Assembly: GCF_011043555.1 (NCBI RefSeq) | Contig: NZ_JAAKGS010000004.1 | Location: forward strand, 124,001-188,000 | DNA: 64,000 nt | From: Sphingobacterium sp. SGR-19 | GTDB lineage: Bacteria; Bacteroidota; Bacteroidia; Sphingobacteriales; Sphingobacteriaceae | Direction: 5' to 3' | Shown: positions 52,749 through 62,896 of the stretch, one piece after another | Position numbering within the stretch: the stretch's first letter is position 1 | Layout of the letters: every line of letters begins with the position of its first letter | The notes under the pieces: model-generated | Database searches by the model: none | What the model saw: the letters and a program-made list of their open reading frames with translations, nothing else | What the model was told of the DNA's origin: nothing | Position numbers and translations under genes: made by a program

Positions 52749-54479
52749 ATGATGAATACAAAAAGATTTCGAGTGGTCGTAGCCATGATGGCTTTGCTAA
52801 CAGCATGTATAAGCGCTGGATGCAAGAAATTCCTTGACTTAGACCCGCTATCGACGTGGCGGGACGAGACATTCTATTCTTCCGCATCGGAAGTGGAAAT
52901 GGCACTTGCCGGGATTTACAGCGGGATGGCCAACGATGATATGTATGGCTATAAGTTTAATGTGGTGCTGGAAAGCGGTACGGACGAGATGTATACGAAC
53001 TCTTCTGCTGCCAACTGGGGAGCGGCCCGATACGCGTATACCTCTTCCAGTGATGAGGTGCAGAATATATGGCTACACTTCTACAGCATGATCAACTTGG
53101 TGAACCAGCTGGAAAAGAACTTAGATCCGGAGATGTTTTCCGAGGAACAAACCAACCGCTATCTAGCGAAAGCACGTTTTATGCGCGCATTCGCTTATTT
53201 TAACTTGGCGAATTGGTTTGGTCCAGTGCCTATGCGCCTAAAGCCGAGTTCTAATCAGGATGATAATCACGTGGCTCCTTCTACCGTGTTGGAGGTTTAC
53301 CAACAGGTGGAACGCGATTATCTGTTTGCTGCGGAGCATCTGCTTCATGCCAATAGTCCCGACTATGTTCCGGGCGAACCCAATAAAATGGCAGCACATG
53401 GCATGTTAGCTAGGCTGTATTTGCGCATGGGCGGCTTCCAGCCCTATTTGTCGGAAAATGAAGCAGATTGTTATTTTGACAATCCCCAGCAATATTTTGA
53501 GAAAGCCCGGCAACAATGCGAGGTTATTATCCAAGATGGCTGGCACCATATCGTGCCTTACGCTACCGATCCGCAGAGCTATCGTAAGCATTTCATGAAT
53601 TACCTGCAAAATCGGTACGATTTGCGCGAATCACTTTATGAGGTGTCCTTTGGTAACTTGATCGAAATGGGATTAAATGTGCACGGACGGATGGGTAATA
53701 TCAATGGAGTAGAGTTCGTAGGGACATCCGATATTCCCCGAGGTTTCGCCAATGTGAACGCATCGGTTGCACTGTATAATCGCTACTCGGTTGAGGATAC
53801 CCGAATGGCCTGGAATATCGCAGGGTACCGCAACAATTACTCTTCGGCCAATCAACGCTATACGATGAGCTATATTTTTGACCGCCCGTTGCATCAAGAG
53901 TTTGCGATCGGTAAGTATAGGAGGTGGGAACCCACGGATATGGAGGAGTTGCGTACGCAGCGAAGCATTATAGACGCTCCTTATGTTATTTTGAACAACG
54001 TTCCGGGCTCGGCGACCGATCCAAATTATACGAGTATTAACTTCCCATTATTGCGCTATTCGGACGTGCTGCTTATGCATGCGGAGGCCATCATCGGCGG
54101 TCGGTTCGGAAGCGCAGATGCATCGCCAGAAGCGGTGAATAGCTTGAATATTGTACGGGAACGGGCAGGTCTGGAACCGTATATCGGAAGTACGCAGCAT
54201 GATGCTTTCTTTAGTGAATTGGTTGATGAACGCCTTCGGGAGCTGTGCTTTGAGGGGTTACGCAAGCAGGATTTGGTGCGCTGGAATTTATTGAGAGAAA
54301 AGCTCGACCAACTCGACGAAGCGATCCGCTTTAATTCGTTCTATGTGGAAACTGATGCCTTTCACCAGACTTATCGCGAACCAGGGCTTACGTTTGATCG
54401 TAGCCGACACATGTTGCTGCCCTACCCATTGCAGGAAGTAACGATTAATACGGAACTGGATCAACGTTTTCCATGGTAA
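52749..54479 (+). CDS. SusD-like glycan-binding lipoprotein
   Basis: Surface lipoprotein that forms the hinged lid on SusC. The 576-residue protein has a lipobox at Cys25 (ISAGCKKFLDLDPLS), then ETFYSSASEVEMALAGIYSG, the family TPR-like helices (YLAKARFMRAFAYFNLANWF) and near the C-terminus FFSELVDERLRELCFEGLRKQDLVRW, a SusD hallmark. Two consecutive ATG codons occur at 52749 and 52752; either could start. It follows susC by 29 bases and precedes the IPT-GH43 gene. Confidence 0.97.
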   Translation: MMNTKRFRVVVAMMALLTACISAGCKKFLDLDPLSTWRDETFYSSASEVEMALAGIYSGMANDDMYGYKFNVVLESGTDEMYTNSSAANWGAARYAYTSSSDEVQNIWLHFYSMINLVNQLEKNLDPEMFSEEQTNRYLAKARFMRAFAYFNLANWFGPVPMRLKPSSNQDDNHVAPSTVLEVYQQVERDYLFAAEHLLHANSPDYVPGEPNKMAAHGMLARLYLRMGGFQPYLSENEADCYFDNPQQYFEKARQQCEVIIQDGWHHIVPYATDPQSYRKHFMNYLQNRYDLRESLYEVSFGNLIEMGLNVHGRMGNINGVEFVGTSDIPRGFANVNASVALYNRYSVEDTRMAWNIAGYRNNYSSANQRYTMSYIFDRPLHQEFAIGKYRRWEPTDMEELRTQRSIIDAPYVILNNVPGSATDPNYTSINFPLLRYSDVLLMHAEAIIGGRFGSADASPEAVNSLNIVRERAGLEPYIGSTQHDAFFSELVDERLRELCFEGLRKQDLVRWNLLREKLDQLDEAIRFNSFYVETDAFHQTYREPGLTFDRSRHMLLPYPLQEVTINTELDQRFPW

Positions 54480-54516
54480 CAAAAATTGATTTATCGTAAA
54501 CCAGAAGTTGGAAAAG

Positions 54517-56061
54517 ATGGATAAAAAGATAAAAAAATCAGTATTAAACGGCGTGGGATCCTTATTTATCTCGCTGCTGTTTTTGGGCTGTTCTGACAAA
54601 AAGATAGATGACTTGAGCGTTGGTGACAGCAGTAAACCCGGAATAAGGGCGGTCGTTCCACGAACGGCACTCCCCGGTAACCACGTGATCATCTCCGGTG
54701 TAAACTTTGGGGATGACCGCTCGAAGATCAAGGTCATGTTTGGCGACCAAGCCGCAGAGATTGTAAATTATTCCCCAGGCAGGATTGAGGCGATCGTCCC
54801 TGCGCAAACGGAAGCTGGTTATGCAAAGATAAAATTGGAGGTTGGCGAAGAACAATCCAATCAATACTATTTCACGTTCGGCTTTACGCAGCCATCTATT
54901 GATTCGCTAACCCGTGCCTATATCGGTGATCCAGTCGATATCATGGGCTCGGGATTTGGGAATTTGGAAGAAAATACTACCGTGACCTTTGATGGCGATA
55001 CAGCCGATCTTCTTTTGGTGACGGATACACTGGTTCGGGCGTTGTCACCGCAGCTTGGCGAAAGCATCGCCATGGACGTGCGCGTGGATGTCGGGCCTAA
55101 TCAATCGAATGTTAGACGTTTCTCCTACCTGGATAACCTGTATAGTAACCCGGTGGTGGCGCAGAGTCTACCCGATCCGACGCTGATCAAAGCGGAAGAT
55201 GGATTCTTTTATTTATATGCGACGGAGGATATCCGCAATACCCCGATCATGAAGTCCAGTGATTTAGTCAACTGGGAGCGGGTAGGTACAGCATTTACCG
55301 ATGCTACTCGCCCTACGTTCGAACCGAATGGGGGACTTTGGGCTCCCGATGCCCGCTATATCAACGGAAAGTATGTGCTATACTACTCCATGTCTGTATG
55401 GGGTGGCGAGTGGAGCTGCGGCATTGGTGTAGCTACAGCTAGTAATCCAACGGGTCCATTTACCGATCATGGGCCGTTATTCCGAAGCAATGAGGTCGGT
55501 GTGCAAAACTCTATCGATCCATGTTTTATTGAAGATAATGGGCGGAATTACATGATGTGGGGAAGCTTCCGCGGCATTTACTTGATTGAAATGAGCGAGG
55601 ATGGTCTCTCGGTAAAAGAGGGTGCGGAAAAACAACAGGTGGCTGGCACTTATTTCGAGGGGGTGTATATCCACAAAAAAGATGGCTACTACTATATGTT
55701 TGCTTCTATTGGTTCTTGCTGTGCCGGTATCAACAGCACCTATCAGCTGGTGGTGGGACGTTCCACTAGCCTCGCCGGTCCCTACTACAACCGAAGTGGC
55801 TTTAATATGATGAACAACGGGCGAACCTTAGTTATTGATAGAAATGATTCCTTCGTGGGCAATGGACATTGTTCGCAGATTGTTCAGGATGATGCTGGTA
55901 AAGATTGGATATTGTATCACGGTGTGCGCACCAGCGACCCTTCCGGTCGAGTGCTGATGCTCGATCAAATAAAATGGGATCAGGATGGTTGGCCGTATGT
56001 CGAAGGGGGATCACCTTCGCGTGCGACATATGCGCCTGTATTCAACGCTGTACTTAACTAA
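54517..56061 (+). CDS. IPT-IPT-GH43 glycoside hydrolase, lipoprotein
   Basis: A 514-residue extracellular enzyme: lipoprotein leader with Cys25 (LLFLGC), two IPT/TIG Ig-like domains (about 41-120 and 125-204), and a GH43 five-bladed propeller (about 209-510). The three GH43 acidic residues are in place: D220 (LPDPTLI, base), D334 (SIDPCFIEDN, modulator) and E381 (TYFEGVYIHK, acid). IGSCCAGINSTYQLVVGRS and NGHCSQI resemble endo- or exo-1,5-alpha-L-arabinanases. IPT domains probably act as spacers on the cell surface. An upstream TTG at 54508 is less likely. A GH43 beside a GH88 and a lyase suggests an arabinose-decorated uronate polymer. Confidence 0.9.
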   Translation: MDKKIKKSVLNGVGSLFISLLFLGCSDKKIDDLSVGDSSKPGIRAVVPRTALPGNHVIISGVNFGDDRSKIKVMFGDQAAEIVNYSPGRIEAIVPAQTEAGYAKIKLEVGEEQSNQYYFTFGFTQPSIDSLTRAYIGDPVDIMGSGFGNLEENTTVTFDGDTADLLLVTDTLVRALSPQLGESIAMDVRVDVGPNQSNVRRFSYLDNLYSNPVVAQSLPDPTLIKAEDGFFYLYATEDIRNTPIMKSSDLVNWERVGTAFTDATRPTFEPNGGLWAPDARYINGKYVLYYSMSVWGGEWSCGIGVATASNPTGPFTDHGPLFRSNEVGVQNSIDPCFIEDNGRNYMMWGSFRGIYLIEMSEDGLSVKEGAEKQQVAGTYFEGVYIHKKDGYYYMFASIGSCCAGINSTYQLVVGRSTSLAGPYYNRSGFNMMNNGRTLVIDRNDSFVGNGHCSQIVQDDAGKDWILYHGVRTSDPSGRVLMLDQIKWDQDGWPYVEGGSPSRATYAPVFNAVLN

Positions 56062-56094
56062 AGAACCGTATATTGCAAACAAAAAAGTAAATCT

Positions 56095-57981
56095 ATGTTC
56101 CATACCGTGAAGTTTCTGTTGATAACGTGCCTTTCGACTTACTCTGTTTTGGGTTATGCGCAGGATAAAACGAGTTTATCATACCACTATGAGAAGATGG
56201 TTGACCATCCAAGGCTTTTGCTGAAACAAGGAGAGGAAGAAGCTATCCGTGCTTCCTTGCAGCGAAATCCCGAATTTCAACGAATCGATGCGTACATTCG
56301 ACAGGTTTGTGACGAACTGCTTGATGAACCGACGCTTGTATTCAAAAAACAAGGAAAACGTTTGCTAGCCGTATCGCGCCTTGCACTTACCCGTTTGTAC
56401 TACTTATCATATAGTTACCGGATGACTGGCAACACCCGTTATCTCCGGCGGGCAGAGGAAGAACTCAAAGCGGTGTCTGCATTCAAATCTTGGAATCCAT
56501 CCCATTTTCTCGATGTTGGGGAGATGGCTATGGGAGTAGCCATCGCTTATGATTGGCTTTATGATGATTTGCAAGACGATACACGTAAGTTGGTTCGGGA
56601 GGCCATTGTAGAGAAAGCTTTTAAGCCATCGTATGTATCGGGGGATAATTCGTTTTTAACACGACATAATAACTGGAATCCGGTTTGTAACGGGGGGCTG
56701 GTATACGCTGCGTTGGCTATTTTTGAAGACGAACAAGAACAGGCTACGGCTATTATTGAGCGGGCACTGGAATCTAGCAAGTTGCCGTTGGAAACATACG
56801 CGCCGGATGGAAACTATCCCGAAGGTCCGGGTTACTGGAATTATGGGACCACCTTTCAGGTCATGTTTTTCGCTGCTTTGGAAAGCGCCTTAGGGTCAGA
56901 CTTGGGGCTATCCGAAGCGCCCGGCTTTATGGCCTCCGCACATTATATGCTCTACGCTGTTGGCCCCTCCGGCTATTATTTCAACTACTACGACGGAGGT
57001 CGCGCCGTAGCGCCGTCCTCTGCTTTGTTCTGGTTTGCGGAAAAAGAACAAGATCCGGCGTTAATTTATCAGGAAATACCACTGATCAGAAAAGGTGGAT
57101 ACACCAAAAAGATCAATTCGGACGAACACCGCTTCTTGCCTAATGCGTTAGTGTTTGGGAAAAATTTAACGTTATCGGAAATTAAGCCCCCTAGTGGAAA
57201 TACCTATACGGGGCATGGCATGACGCCTATATCTATTGTTCGCACGAACTGGCAGGATGGCCAAGGGAAGTATCTTGGCATTAAGGGAGGGAAAGCCGGT
57301 GATCCCCATGGACACATGGACCAAGGTACCTTTGTGTATGATGTGGGGAATCTCCGTTGGGCAATGGATTTTGGTCTGCAGAGCTATATCACGTTGGAGT
57401 CTGAGGGTGTGGACCTCTGGAACATGAGTCAAAACTCGCAACGTTGGGATATCTTTCGATACAACAATCTTAACCACAACACCCTAACGATTAATAATCA
57501 ACGGCATAATATAGAAGGAAAATCAGAAATTATCGAAACCTATGAGGAAGGTAGAGAACTAGGAGCTATGGTGGATTTAACGCCGGCATTGAACCTAAAC
57601 AATGAACTGAAGAAAGCCACTCGGAAAGCCGTTGTGGTCGACGAATCTTTTTTGAAAATCGAGGATTTTATCGAAACCAATGAAAAGGCGGTTGATTTGC
57701 GTTGGAATATGGTAACACCCGCTAAAGCAGAAATTATTGACAAGCAGACCATCAAGCTTTCGCAGAAAGGGAAAACGATGTTGGTGACGTTTGAATCCGA
57801 TCTACCTTTCAAGCTGGTTATACGTCCATCGGAAGACCCGAAAGAATATCGTTGTGAATTTGGCGATTATAAATATGGAGATTACAATCAGCAAAATAAA
57901 GGGACGGTGATGCTGGGCTTCGATGCAGCAATACCGGATCGTACTCCGGCTAAATTTACGGTAAGCTTGAAACTACAATAA
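56095..57981 (+). CDS. Heparinase II/III-like polysaccharide lyase
   Basis: A 628-residue exported protein (signal peptide about 1-22, YAQD), with an (alpha/alpha) toroid followed by the heparinase II/III C-terminal beta-sandwich. It has DHPRLLL, typical of the superfamily start; HNNWNPVCNGG (N192/N193), YPEGPGYWNYG (Y248 or Y250) and GDPHGHMDQGTF (H405/H407), which align with the Asn-Tyr-His catalytic set of PL12/15/17/21-like lyases. I cannot say which PL family from sequence alone, nor the substrate. Such lyases make 4,5-unsaturated uronates, the substrate of GH88. It is the last gene of the susC operon and ends just before a terminator. Confidence 0.85.
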   Translation: MFHTVKFLLITCLSTYSVLGYAQDKTSLSYHYEKMVDHPRLLLKQGEEEAIRASLQRNPEFQRIDAYIRQVCDELLDEPTLVFKKQGKRLLAVSRLALTRLYYLSYSYRMTGNTRYLRRAEEELKAVSAFKSWNPSHFLDVGEMAMGVAIAYDWLYDDLQDDTRKLVREAIVEKAFKPSYVSGDNSFLTRHNNWNPVCNGGLVYAALAIFEDEQEQATAIIERALESSKLPLETYAPDGNYPEGPGYWNYGTTFQVMFFAALESALGSDLGLSEAPGFMASAHYMLYAVGPSGYYFNYYDGGRAVAPSSALFWFAEKEQDPALIYQEIPLIRKGGYTKKINSDEHRFLPNALVFGKNLTLSEIKPPSGNTYTGHGMTPISIVRTNWQDGQGKYLGIKGGKAGDPHGHMDQGTFVYDVGNLRWAMDFGLQSYITLESEGVDLWNMSQNSQRWDIFRYNNLNHNTLTINNQRHNIEGKSEIIETYEEGRELGAMVDLTPALNLNNELKKATRKAVVVDESFLKIEDFIETNEKAVDLRWNMVTPAKAEIIDKQTIKLSQKGKTMLVTFESDLPFKLVIRPSEDPKEYRCEFGDYKYGDYNQQNKGTVMLGFDAAIPDRTPAKFTVSLKLQ

Positions 57982-57992
57982 CGAGGGATGCC

Positions 57993-58020
57993 AAAGCCCT
58001 GTTTCTGTTGAGGGGCTTTT
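57993..58020 (+). terminator. Intrinsic terminator of the PUL operon
   Basis: AAAGCCC (57993-57999) pairs with GGGCTTT (58013-58019), with a flanking T-G pair and a run of four T. It lies 11 bases after the lyase stop and overlaps the -33 element of the next promoter. Confidence 0.65.
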
Positions 58021-58048
58021 GCGGCCTACAAAATAAACCCTACCTTTG
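58018..58048 (+). promoter_or_regulatory. Promoter of mqnD
   Basis: TTTG (58018-58021), 19 bases, then TACCTTTG (58041-58048): a full match to the Bacteroidota -33/-7 consensus with ideal spacing. The -7 lies 14 bases before ATG 58063, so the leader is short. Confidence 0.75.
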
Positions 58049-58062
58049 TGGTGAGCGACAAT

Positions 58063-58944
58063 ATGAATATGAAACTTACTCTAGGCTTTTCGCCCTGCCC
58101 TAACGATACCTTTATTTTTGATGCCTTAATCCATCATAAAATCGACACCGGGGGACTAGAATTTGAGGTGCAGTATCAAGATGTGGAAACCTTGAATCAA
58201 AAAGCTTTTCAAGGGGAATTGGATATTACCAAACTGAGTTACCACGCTTTTGCATACGCGGTAAACGACTATGAGTTGCTAGACTCGGGGAGTGCATTAG
58301 GTTCCGGTGTGGGGCCGCTGCTCATCGCGAAAGACCCAGCGTTAGCGGCACGGTTAAAAAAAGTGCTGGAAAAAAAGGAGCAGCTAAATACAGCGGAAAG
58401 CGGATTAAAAATCGGTATTCCGGGAAAATATACAACGGCCAATTTTCTATTAGGTTTGGCATTCCCGAACTTAGGAAGCAAAGTAGAGTTGGTGTTCTCC
58501 GACATCGAAGAATCTCTGTTGGGCGAAACGATAGATTTAGGGCTGATCATCCACGAAAACAGGTTTACCTATCAAGCGAAAGGGCTACATAAAGTAGTAG
58601 ATCTGGGCGATTTCTGGGAACAAACGACCAACAATCCGATACCGTTGGGGGGAATTGTAGTTAAGCGTAGTTTGGATGAGGAACTTAAGTTAAAAATCAA
58701 CCGATTGGTTCGTGAGAGTGTGCAGTTTGCCTTTGAAAATCCGAAATCGGGGTTGGATTATATCCGTTCACATGCGCAGGAAATGGAAGAAGATGTGATG
58801 TATAAGCATATTGAATTGTATGTCAATAAGTATTCGGAAGATTTGGGAGGAAAGGGACGAACGGCAATTCAACACATGTTTGATAAAGCACAGGAGTTAA
58901 AGCTTATTCCGGCTTTGGATAAAAGACTGTTTTTAACGGTTTAG
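58063..58944 (+). CDS. mqnD: 1,4-dihydroxy-6-naphthoate synthase (MqnD)
   Basis: Enzyme of the futalosine menaquinone pathway that converts cyclic dehypoxanthinyl futalosine to 1,4-dihydroxy-6-naphthoate. The 293-residue protein is a periplasmic-binding-protein-like fold, beginning MKLTLGFSPCPNDTFIFDA, the MqnD signature. LDITKLSYHAFAYA and LGLIIHENRFTY follow; the latter holds the histidine proposed as base. GSGVGPLLIAK and IPLGGIVVKR are further marks. ATG 58063 or 58069 could be used; upstream GTG codons at 58048 and 58051 fall in or just after the -7 element and are excluded. No other mqn genes are present. Confidence 0.94.
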   Translation: MNMKLTLGFSPCPNDTFIFDALIHHKIDTGGLEFEVQYQDVETLNQKAFQGELDITKLSYHAFAYAVNDYELLDSGSALGSGVGPLLIAKDPALAARLKKVLEKKEQLNTAESGLKIGIPGKYTTANFLLGLAFPNLGSKVELVFSDIEESLLGETIDLGLIIHENRFTYQAKGLHKVVDLGDFWEQTTNNPIPLGGIVVKRSLDEELKLKINRLVRESVQFAFENPKSGLDYIRSHAQEMEEDVMYKHIELYVNKYSEDLGGKGRTAIQHMFDKAQELKLIPALDKRLFLTV

Positions 58945-59112
58945 AAAGAAGATCATATAAGTTGTAGAACAACACAGGTTTTACAAAAAAATAAACTGGA
59001 ATCCTGTTAGTTATCACATGTAATAATTAAATTTGCCCGGTTAGTGTCAAAATGTCTGTAAACCGTGTGTTGGAGCCATTATTGCACAGCGATATACGGA
59101 GATAAAAATATT
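58945..59112. promoter_or_regulatory. secA leader with candidate promoter and 17-codon upstream frame
   Basis: TAAATTTG (59028-59035) matches the -7 consensus, giving a leader of about 75 bases. Within it a small frame from ATG 59052 to TAA 59103-59105 encodes 17 residues ([16 protein letters not shown] after Met), ending eight bases before the secA ATG and in a different frame. It has no signal peptide or known arrest motif. Confidence 0.4.
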
Positions 59113-62100
59113 ATGTTAAAATTTTTAAGTAAATTATTTGGCAGCAAGTCAGAGCGAGATATCAAATCCATACAGCCCATTGTAGATAAGATCAAGGAGG
59201 AGTACGAGAAGCTATCGTCGTTAAGCCATGACGAATTACGGGCGAAAACAGCCGATTTTAAAAACCAAATCAAAGCATATTTAGCCGATATAGATGATGA
59301 AATTGCATCCCTAAAAGCAGAAGCTGACAAGGATGACGTCGATATGGGTAAAAAGACAGAGCTGTATGAGGAGGTGGACAAGCTATCCAAGGACAGAGAT
59401 AAGAAACTAGAAGAAGTCCTGTTGGAAATCTTGCCGGAAGCTTTTGCAGTAGTAAAAGAGACTGCCCGCCGTTTTACAGAAAATAAAGAAATCGAAGTTA
59501 CGGCATCCGATTTTGACCGCGAACTGGCGGCACGCAAACCGAACATAATTGTCGAGAATGATAAAGCGGTATGGAAAAACTCCTGGACAGCCGCTGGGAC
59601 GGAAGTTACCTGGAATATGGTGCATTATGATGTACAGCTTATCGGTGGTATTGTGTTGCACCAAGGTAAGATTGCAGAGATGTCTACTGGTGAGGGTAAG
59701 ACATTGGTGGGTACACTACCGACTTACCTGAATGCGTTATCCGGACAAGGTGTACATATCGTAACGGTGAACGATTATTTGGCACGTCGTGACTCCGAAT
59801 GGAACGGTCCGTTATTTGAGTTCCACGGATTAAGTGTTGACTGTATCGACAAACACCAACCTAACTCACCTCAACGTAGAAAAGCATATCTGTCGGATAT
59901 CGTATACGGAACAAATAATGAATTTGGTTTCGACTATCTGCGCGACAATATGACACAGACGCCGGATTCTATGGTGCAGCGTAAACTGCATTTTGCGATG
60001 ATTGATGAGGTGGACTCTGTATTAATCGATGATGCGCGGACACCGTTAATTATCTCTGGCCCTATCCCACGCGGTGATCAGCATGAGTTTTATCAGCTGA
60101 AACCACGTATCGAGCGATTGGTAAATGCACAAAAGGCGTATGTAAATACTGTTTTTAACGAAGCGAAAAAAGCTATTGCCAACGGTGATGCTGATGTAGA
60201 AGGTGGCGGAATGGCATTATTGCGTGCTTATCGCGGTTTGCCTAAAAACAAGGCGCTGATTAAGTTCCTATCCGAAGGAAACCATAGACAATTGCTGCAG
60301 AAGGTGGAAAACTACTATATGGCAGAGCAAAGCCGCAACATGCCTAAAGTGGATGCGGAACTTTACTTCGTGATCGATGAAAAAAACAATCAAGTAGAGC
60401 TTAGTGAAAAAGGTATTGAATTGATTACTGCTTCAGGCGAGGATCCTAACTTCTTCATTATGCCAGATGTGGGATCCGAAATCGCCGATATCGAAAAATC
60501 AGATCTTTCCCTAGAAGAGAAAGCACAGAAAAAGGAAGAATTATTGCGGGATTACTCGATTAAATCCGAGCGTATCCACTCTATAAATCAATTGCTTAAA
60601 GCCTATACGCTATTCGAAATAGATGATCAGTATATCGTAGATGAAGGTAAGGTGAAGATTGTGGACGAACAGACAGGCCGTATCATGGAAGGGCGCCGTT
60701 ATTCCGACGGTCTGCATCAAGCAATTGAGGCAAAAGAAAATGTAAAAGTAGAAGATGCGACGCAAACCTATGCAACGATTACTTTGCAGAACTACTTCCG
60801 TATGTACCATAAGCTTGCAGGGATGACTGGTACAGCATCTACGGAGGCAGGTGAGCTTTGGCAAATTTATAAACTGGATGTGGTCGAAATTCCGACAAAT
60901 AGACCTATCCAGCGGGATGACCGTCAGGATTTGATTTACCGCACAGCGAGAGAGAAATACAACGCGGTAGCACAGGAGATTCAAGCCTTGACCGAGGCCG
61001 GAAGGCCGGTATTGGTTGGTACAACCTCTGTGGAAATTTCAGAATTGCTTAGTCGGATGTTGAAATTGCGTGGAATCAAGCACAATGTATTGAATGCGAA
61101 GCTTCATCAGAAGGAAGCGGACATCGTCGCTGAAGCCGGACGCCCTGGGCAGGTAACGATCGCTACCAACATGGCGGGCCGTGGTACGGATATTAAATTA
61201 ACGGATGAGGTTATTAAGGTGGGAGGTTTGGCTATTATCGGTACAGAACGACATGAATCGCGCCGGGTAGACCGGCAGTTACGCGGACGGGCCGGTCGTC
61301 AGGGAGATCCAGGGTCGTCACAATTCTTCGTGTCACTGGAAGATAATCTGATGCGTTTATTCGCTTCTGAACGGATTTCCAACATCATGGTGAAAATGGG
61401 TGTAGAAGAAGGTGAAGTGATGCAACACAGTATGTTGACGAAATCTATTGAAAGAGCGCAACGTAAAGTAGAAGAGAACAACTTTGGTATTCGTAAGCGG
61501 TTGCTGGAATACGACGATGTGATGAACTCACAGCGTACGGTAATCTATTCGAAACGTAAGAACGCGTTGTTTGGTGAGCGTTTAGATGTCGATTTGAACA
61601 ATACGATTTATGATGTTGTAGAAGATATCGTTTCCGAAGCGAAAGAGGGCGGAACCTACGAAGAATTCCAAATTGAGGTCATCCGTTTGTTCGCGCTAAA
61701 TCCCGAAATTACGGAAGAAGAGTTTATGCAGAGTGGCGTAGCGGCGTTGACAGATAAACTATTCCAACAAGTCATTACACATTATCAAAATAGAGCGCAG
61801 CAGATTGCGGAGCAAACACTTCCAGTATTGACAAATGTCTTGGCGGAACGGGGTGCTATGATTGAAAATGTGGTCATTCCGTTTAGCGATGGTATTCGTG
61901 GCATACAAGTTGCGACGAATTTGCAAAAAGCAGTAGAGTCGAGCGGGAAAGAAGTTTTCAGATCTTTTGAAAAAGGAATTGTTTTAGCATTGATTGACGA
62001 AGCTTGGAAAGAGCATCTACGTGAAATGGATGACTTAAAGCAATCCGTACAAAATGCTGTCTATGAGCAAAAGGATCCTATTATTATTTACAAAATGGAA

Positions 62101-62418
62101 GCCTACAACTTGTTCAAGAGTATGCTTGCTTCCATGAATAAAGAAATTGTAAGTTTCTTATTTAAAGGGGAAATTCCGGGCCAGCAGCAAGAACCACAAA
62201 ATGTGCGGGAAGCACGCCCCATACAGCCACAGCCGGCACAGGTTCAGGCTACTAAAGCGGAGCTAGCATCGCCAACAGGTGTTTCTCAAGAAGATAAGGA
62301 CACGCGCGAGCAACAGGTAACACAACCTATACGCAAAACGCAGACCGTGGGTAGAAATGATGAATGTCCCTGTGGGTCGGGCAAGAAATATAAAAACTGT
62401 CACGGAAAAAACAATTAA
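59113..62418 (+). CDS. secA: Preprotein translocase ATPase SecA
   Basis: Motor ATPase that drives protein export through SecYEG. The 1101-residue protein is long, as usual in Bacteroidota (about 900 in E. coli). It has the N-terminal [20 protein letters not shown], motif [22 protein letters not shown] (Walker B), and motifs around [15 protein letters not shown]. The C-terminus ends in the zinc-binding SEC-C motif [15 protein letters not shown]. Insertions in the DEAD domain around residues 360-520 account for the extra length. ATG 59113 is preferred over in-frame GTG 59065. Spacing to the SPOR gene is 14 bases. Confidence 0.97.
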   Translation: MLKFLSKLFGSKSERDIKSIQPIVDKIKEEYEKLSSLSHDELRAKTADFKNQIKAYLADIDDEIASLKAEADKDDVDMGKKTELYEEVDKLSKDRDKKLEEVLLEILPEAFAVVKETARRFTENKEIEVTASDFDRELAARKPNIIVENDKAVWKNSWTAAGTEVTWNMVHYDVQLIGGIVLHQGKIAEMSTGEGKTLVGTLPTYLNALSGQGVHIVTVNDYLARRDSEWNGPLFEFHGLSVDCIDKHQPNSPQRRKAYLSDIVYGTNNEFGFDYLRDNMTQTPDSMVQRKLHFAMIDEVDSVLIDDARTPLIISGPIPRGDQHEFYQLKPRIERLVNAQKAYVNTVFNEAKKAIANGDADVEGGGMALLRAYRGLPKNKALIKFLSEGNHRQLLQKVENYYMAEQSRNMPKVDAELYFVIDEKNNQVELSEKGIELITASGEDPNFFIMPDVGSEIADIEKSDLSLEEKAQKKEELLRDYSIKSERIHSINQLLKAYTLFEIDDQYIVDEGKVKIVDEQTGRIMEGRRYSDGLHQAIEAKENVKVEDATQTYATITLQNYFRMYHKLAGMTGTASTEAGELWQIYKLDVVEIPTNRPIQRDDRQDLIYRTAREKYNAVAQEIQALTEAGRPVLVGTTSVEISELLSRMLKLRGIKHNVLNAKLHQKEADIVAEAGRPGQVTIATNMAGRGTDIKLTDEVIKVGGLAIIGTERHESRRVDRQLRGRAGRQGDPGSSQFFVSLEDNLMRLFASERISNIMVKMGVEEGEVMQHSMLTKSIERAQRKVEENNFGIRKRLLEYDDVMNSQRTVIYSKRKNALFGERLDVDLNNTIYDVVEDIVSEAKEGGTYEEFQIEVIRLFALNPEITEEEFMQSGVAALTDKLFQQVITHYQNRAQQIAEQTLPVLTNVLAERGAMIENVVIPFSDGIRGIQVATNLQKAVESSGKEVFRSFEKGIVLALIDEAWKEHLREMDDLKQSVQNAVYEQKDPIIIYKMEAYNLFKSMLASMNKEIVSFLFKGEIPGQQQEPQNVREARPIQPQPAQVQATKAELASPTGVSQEDKDTREQQVTQPIRKTQTVGRNDECPCGSGKKYKNCHGKNN

Positions 62419-62432
62419 AAAATTTACGGAAG

Positions 62433-62885
62433 ATGTTATATAAAGGATTGATATTTGGTTTTATACTCATTGGATTAGCACAGGTTAGTAAGGCACAATC
62501 GGGAATCGTTGAAGTGGAAAAGGATTCTTTGATTAACCTGTTGCAGGAATTCAGAGCAGAAAACGGTATCAATCCTACTACCGCCCGTATGATCAGTTTA
62601 GGATCAAAAGTAGTCGACAAAAAGAGCGGAAAGCGGGTAAAAGTACGGGGGTTTCGTGTGCAGATATTTTCTGGGTCCAGCCGAAGCGATGCTTATGCCG
62701 TACAATCTAGGTTTCAGACGTCTTATAAAGACATAGGAAGCTATGTAACCTATGACGAACCAAATTACAGAGTCAAGGTCGGCGATTTTAGAAGTCGATC
62801 CGAAGCGACGAATTTTATGCGGGAGCTCCGCTCACAGTATAGTAATGTCTTCGTCTTCACCGAGGACGTTTGGGCGTACCAATAA
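62433..62885 (+). CDS. SPOR-domain exported protein
   Basis: A 150-residue protein with a signal peptide (about 1-22, IGLAQVSKAQSG) and a C-terminal SPOR domain from about residue 70: VRGFRVQIFSGSSRSDAYAV, YVTYDEPNYRVKVGDFRSRS, EATNFMRELRSQYSNVFVFT. SPOR domains bind denuded glycan strands in peptidoglycan, usually at the division septum. It sits between secA and an amidohydrolase gene with small gaps, so the three may form one unit. The function in division is inferred from domain knowledge only. Confidence 0.9.
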   Translation: MLYKGLIFGFILIGLAQVSKAQSGIVEVEKDSLINLLQEFRAENGINPTTARMISLGSKVVDKKSGKRVKVRGFRVQIFSGSSRSDAYAVQSRFQTSYKDIGSYVTYDEPNYRVKVGDFRSRSEATNFMRELRSQYSNVFVFTEDVWAYQ

Positions 62886-62896
62886 GGAGAAAAATC

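Noticed and set aside
46424..57981. Calling the locus a heparin/heparan sulfate PUL
   Set aside because: No sulfatase, and a GH43 is present; the heparinase fold alone does not define the substrate.
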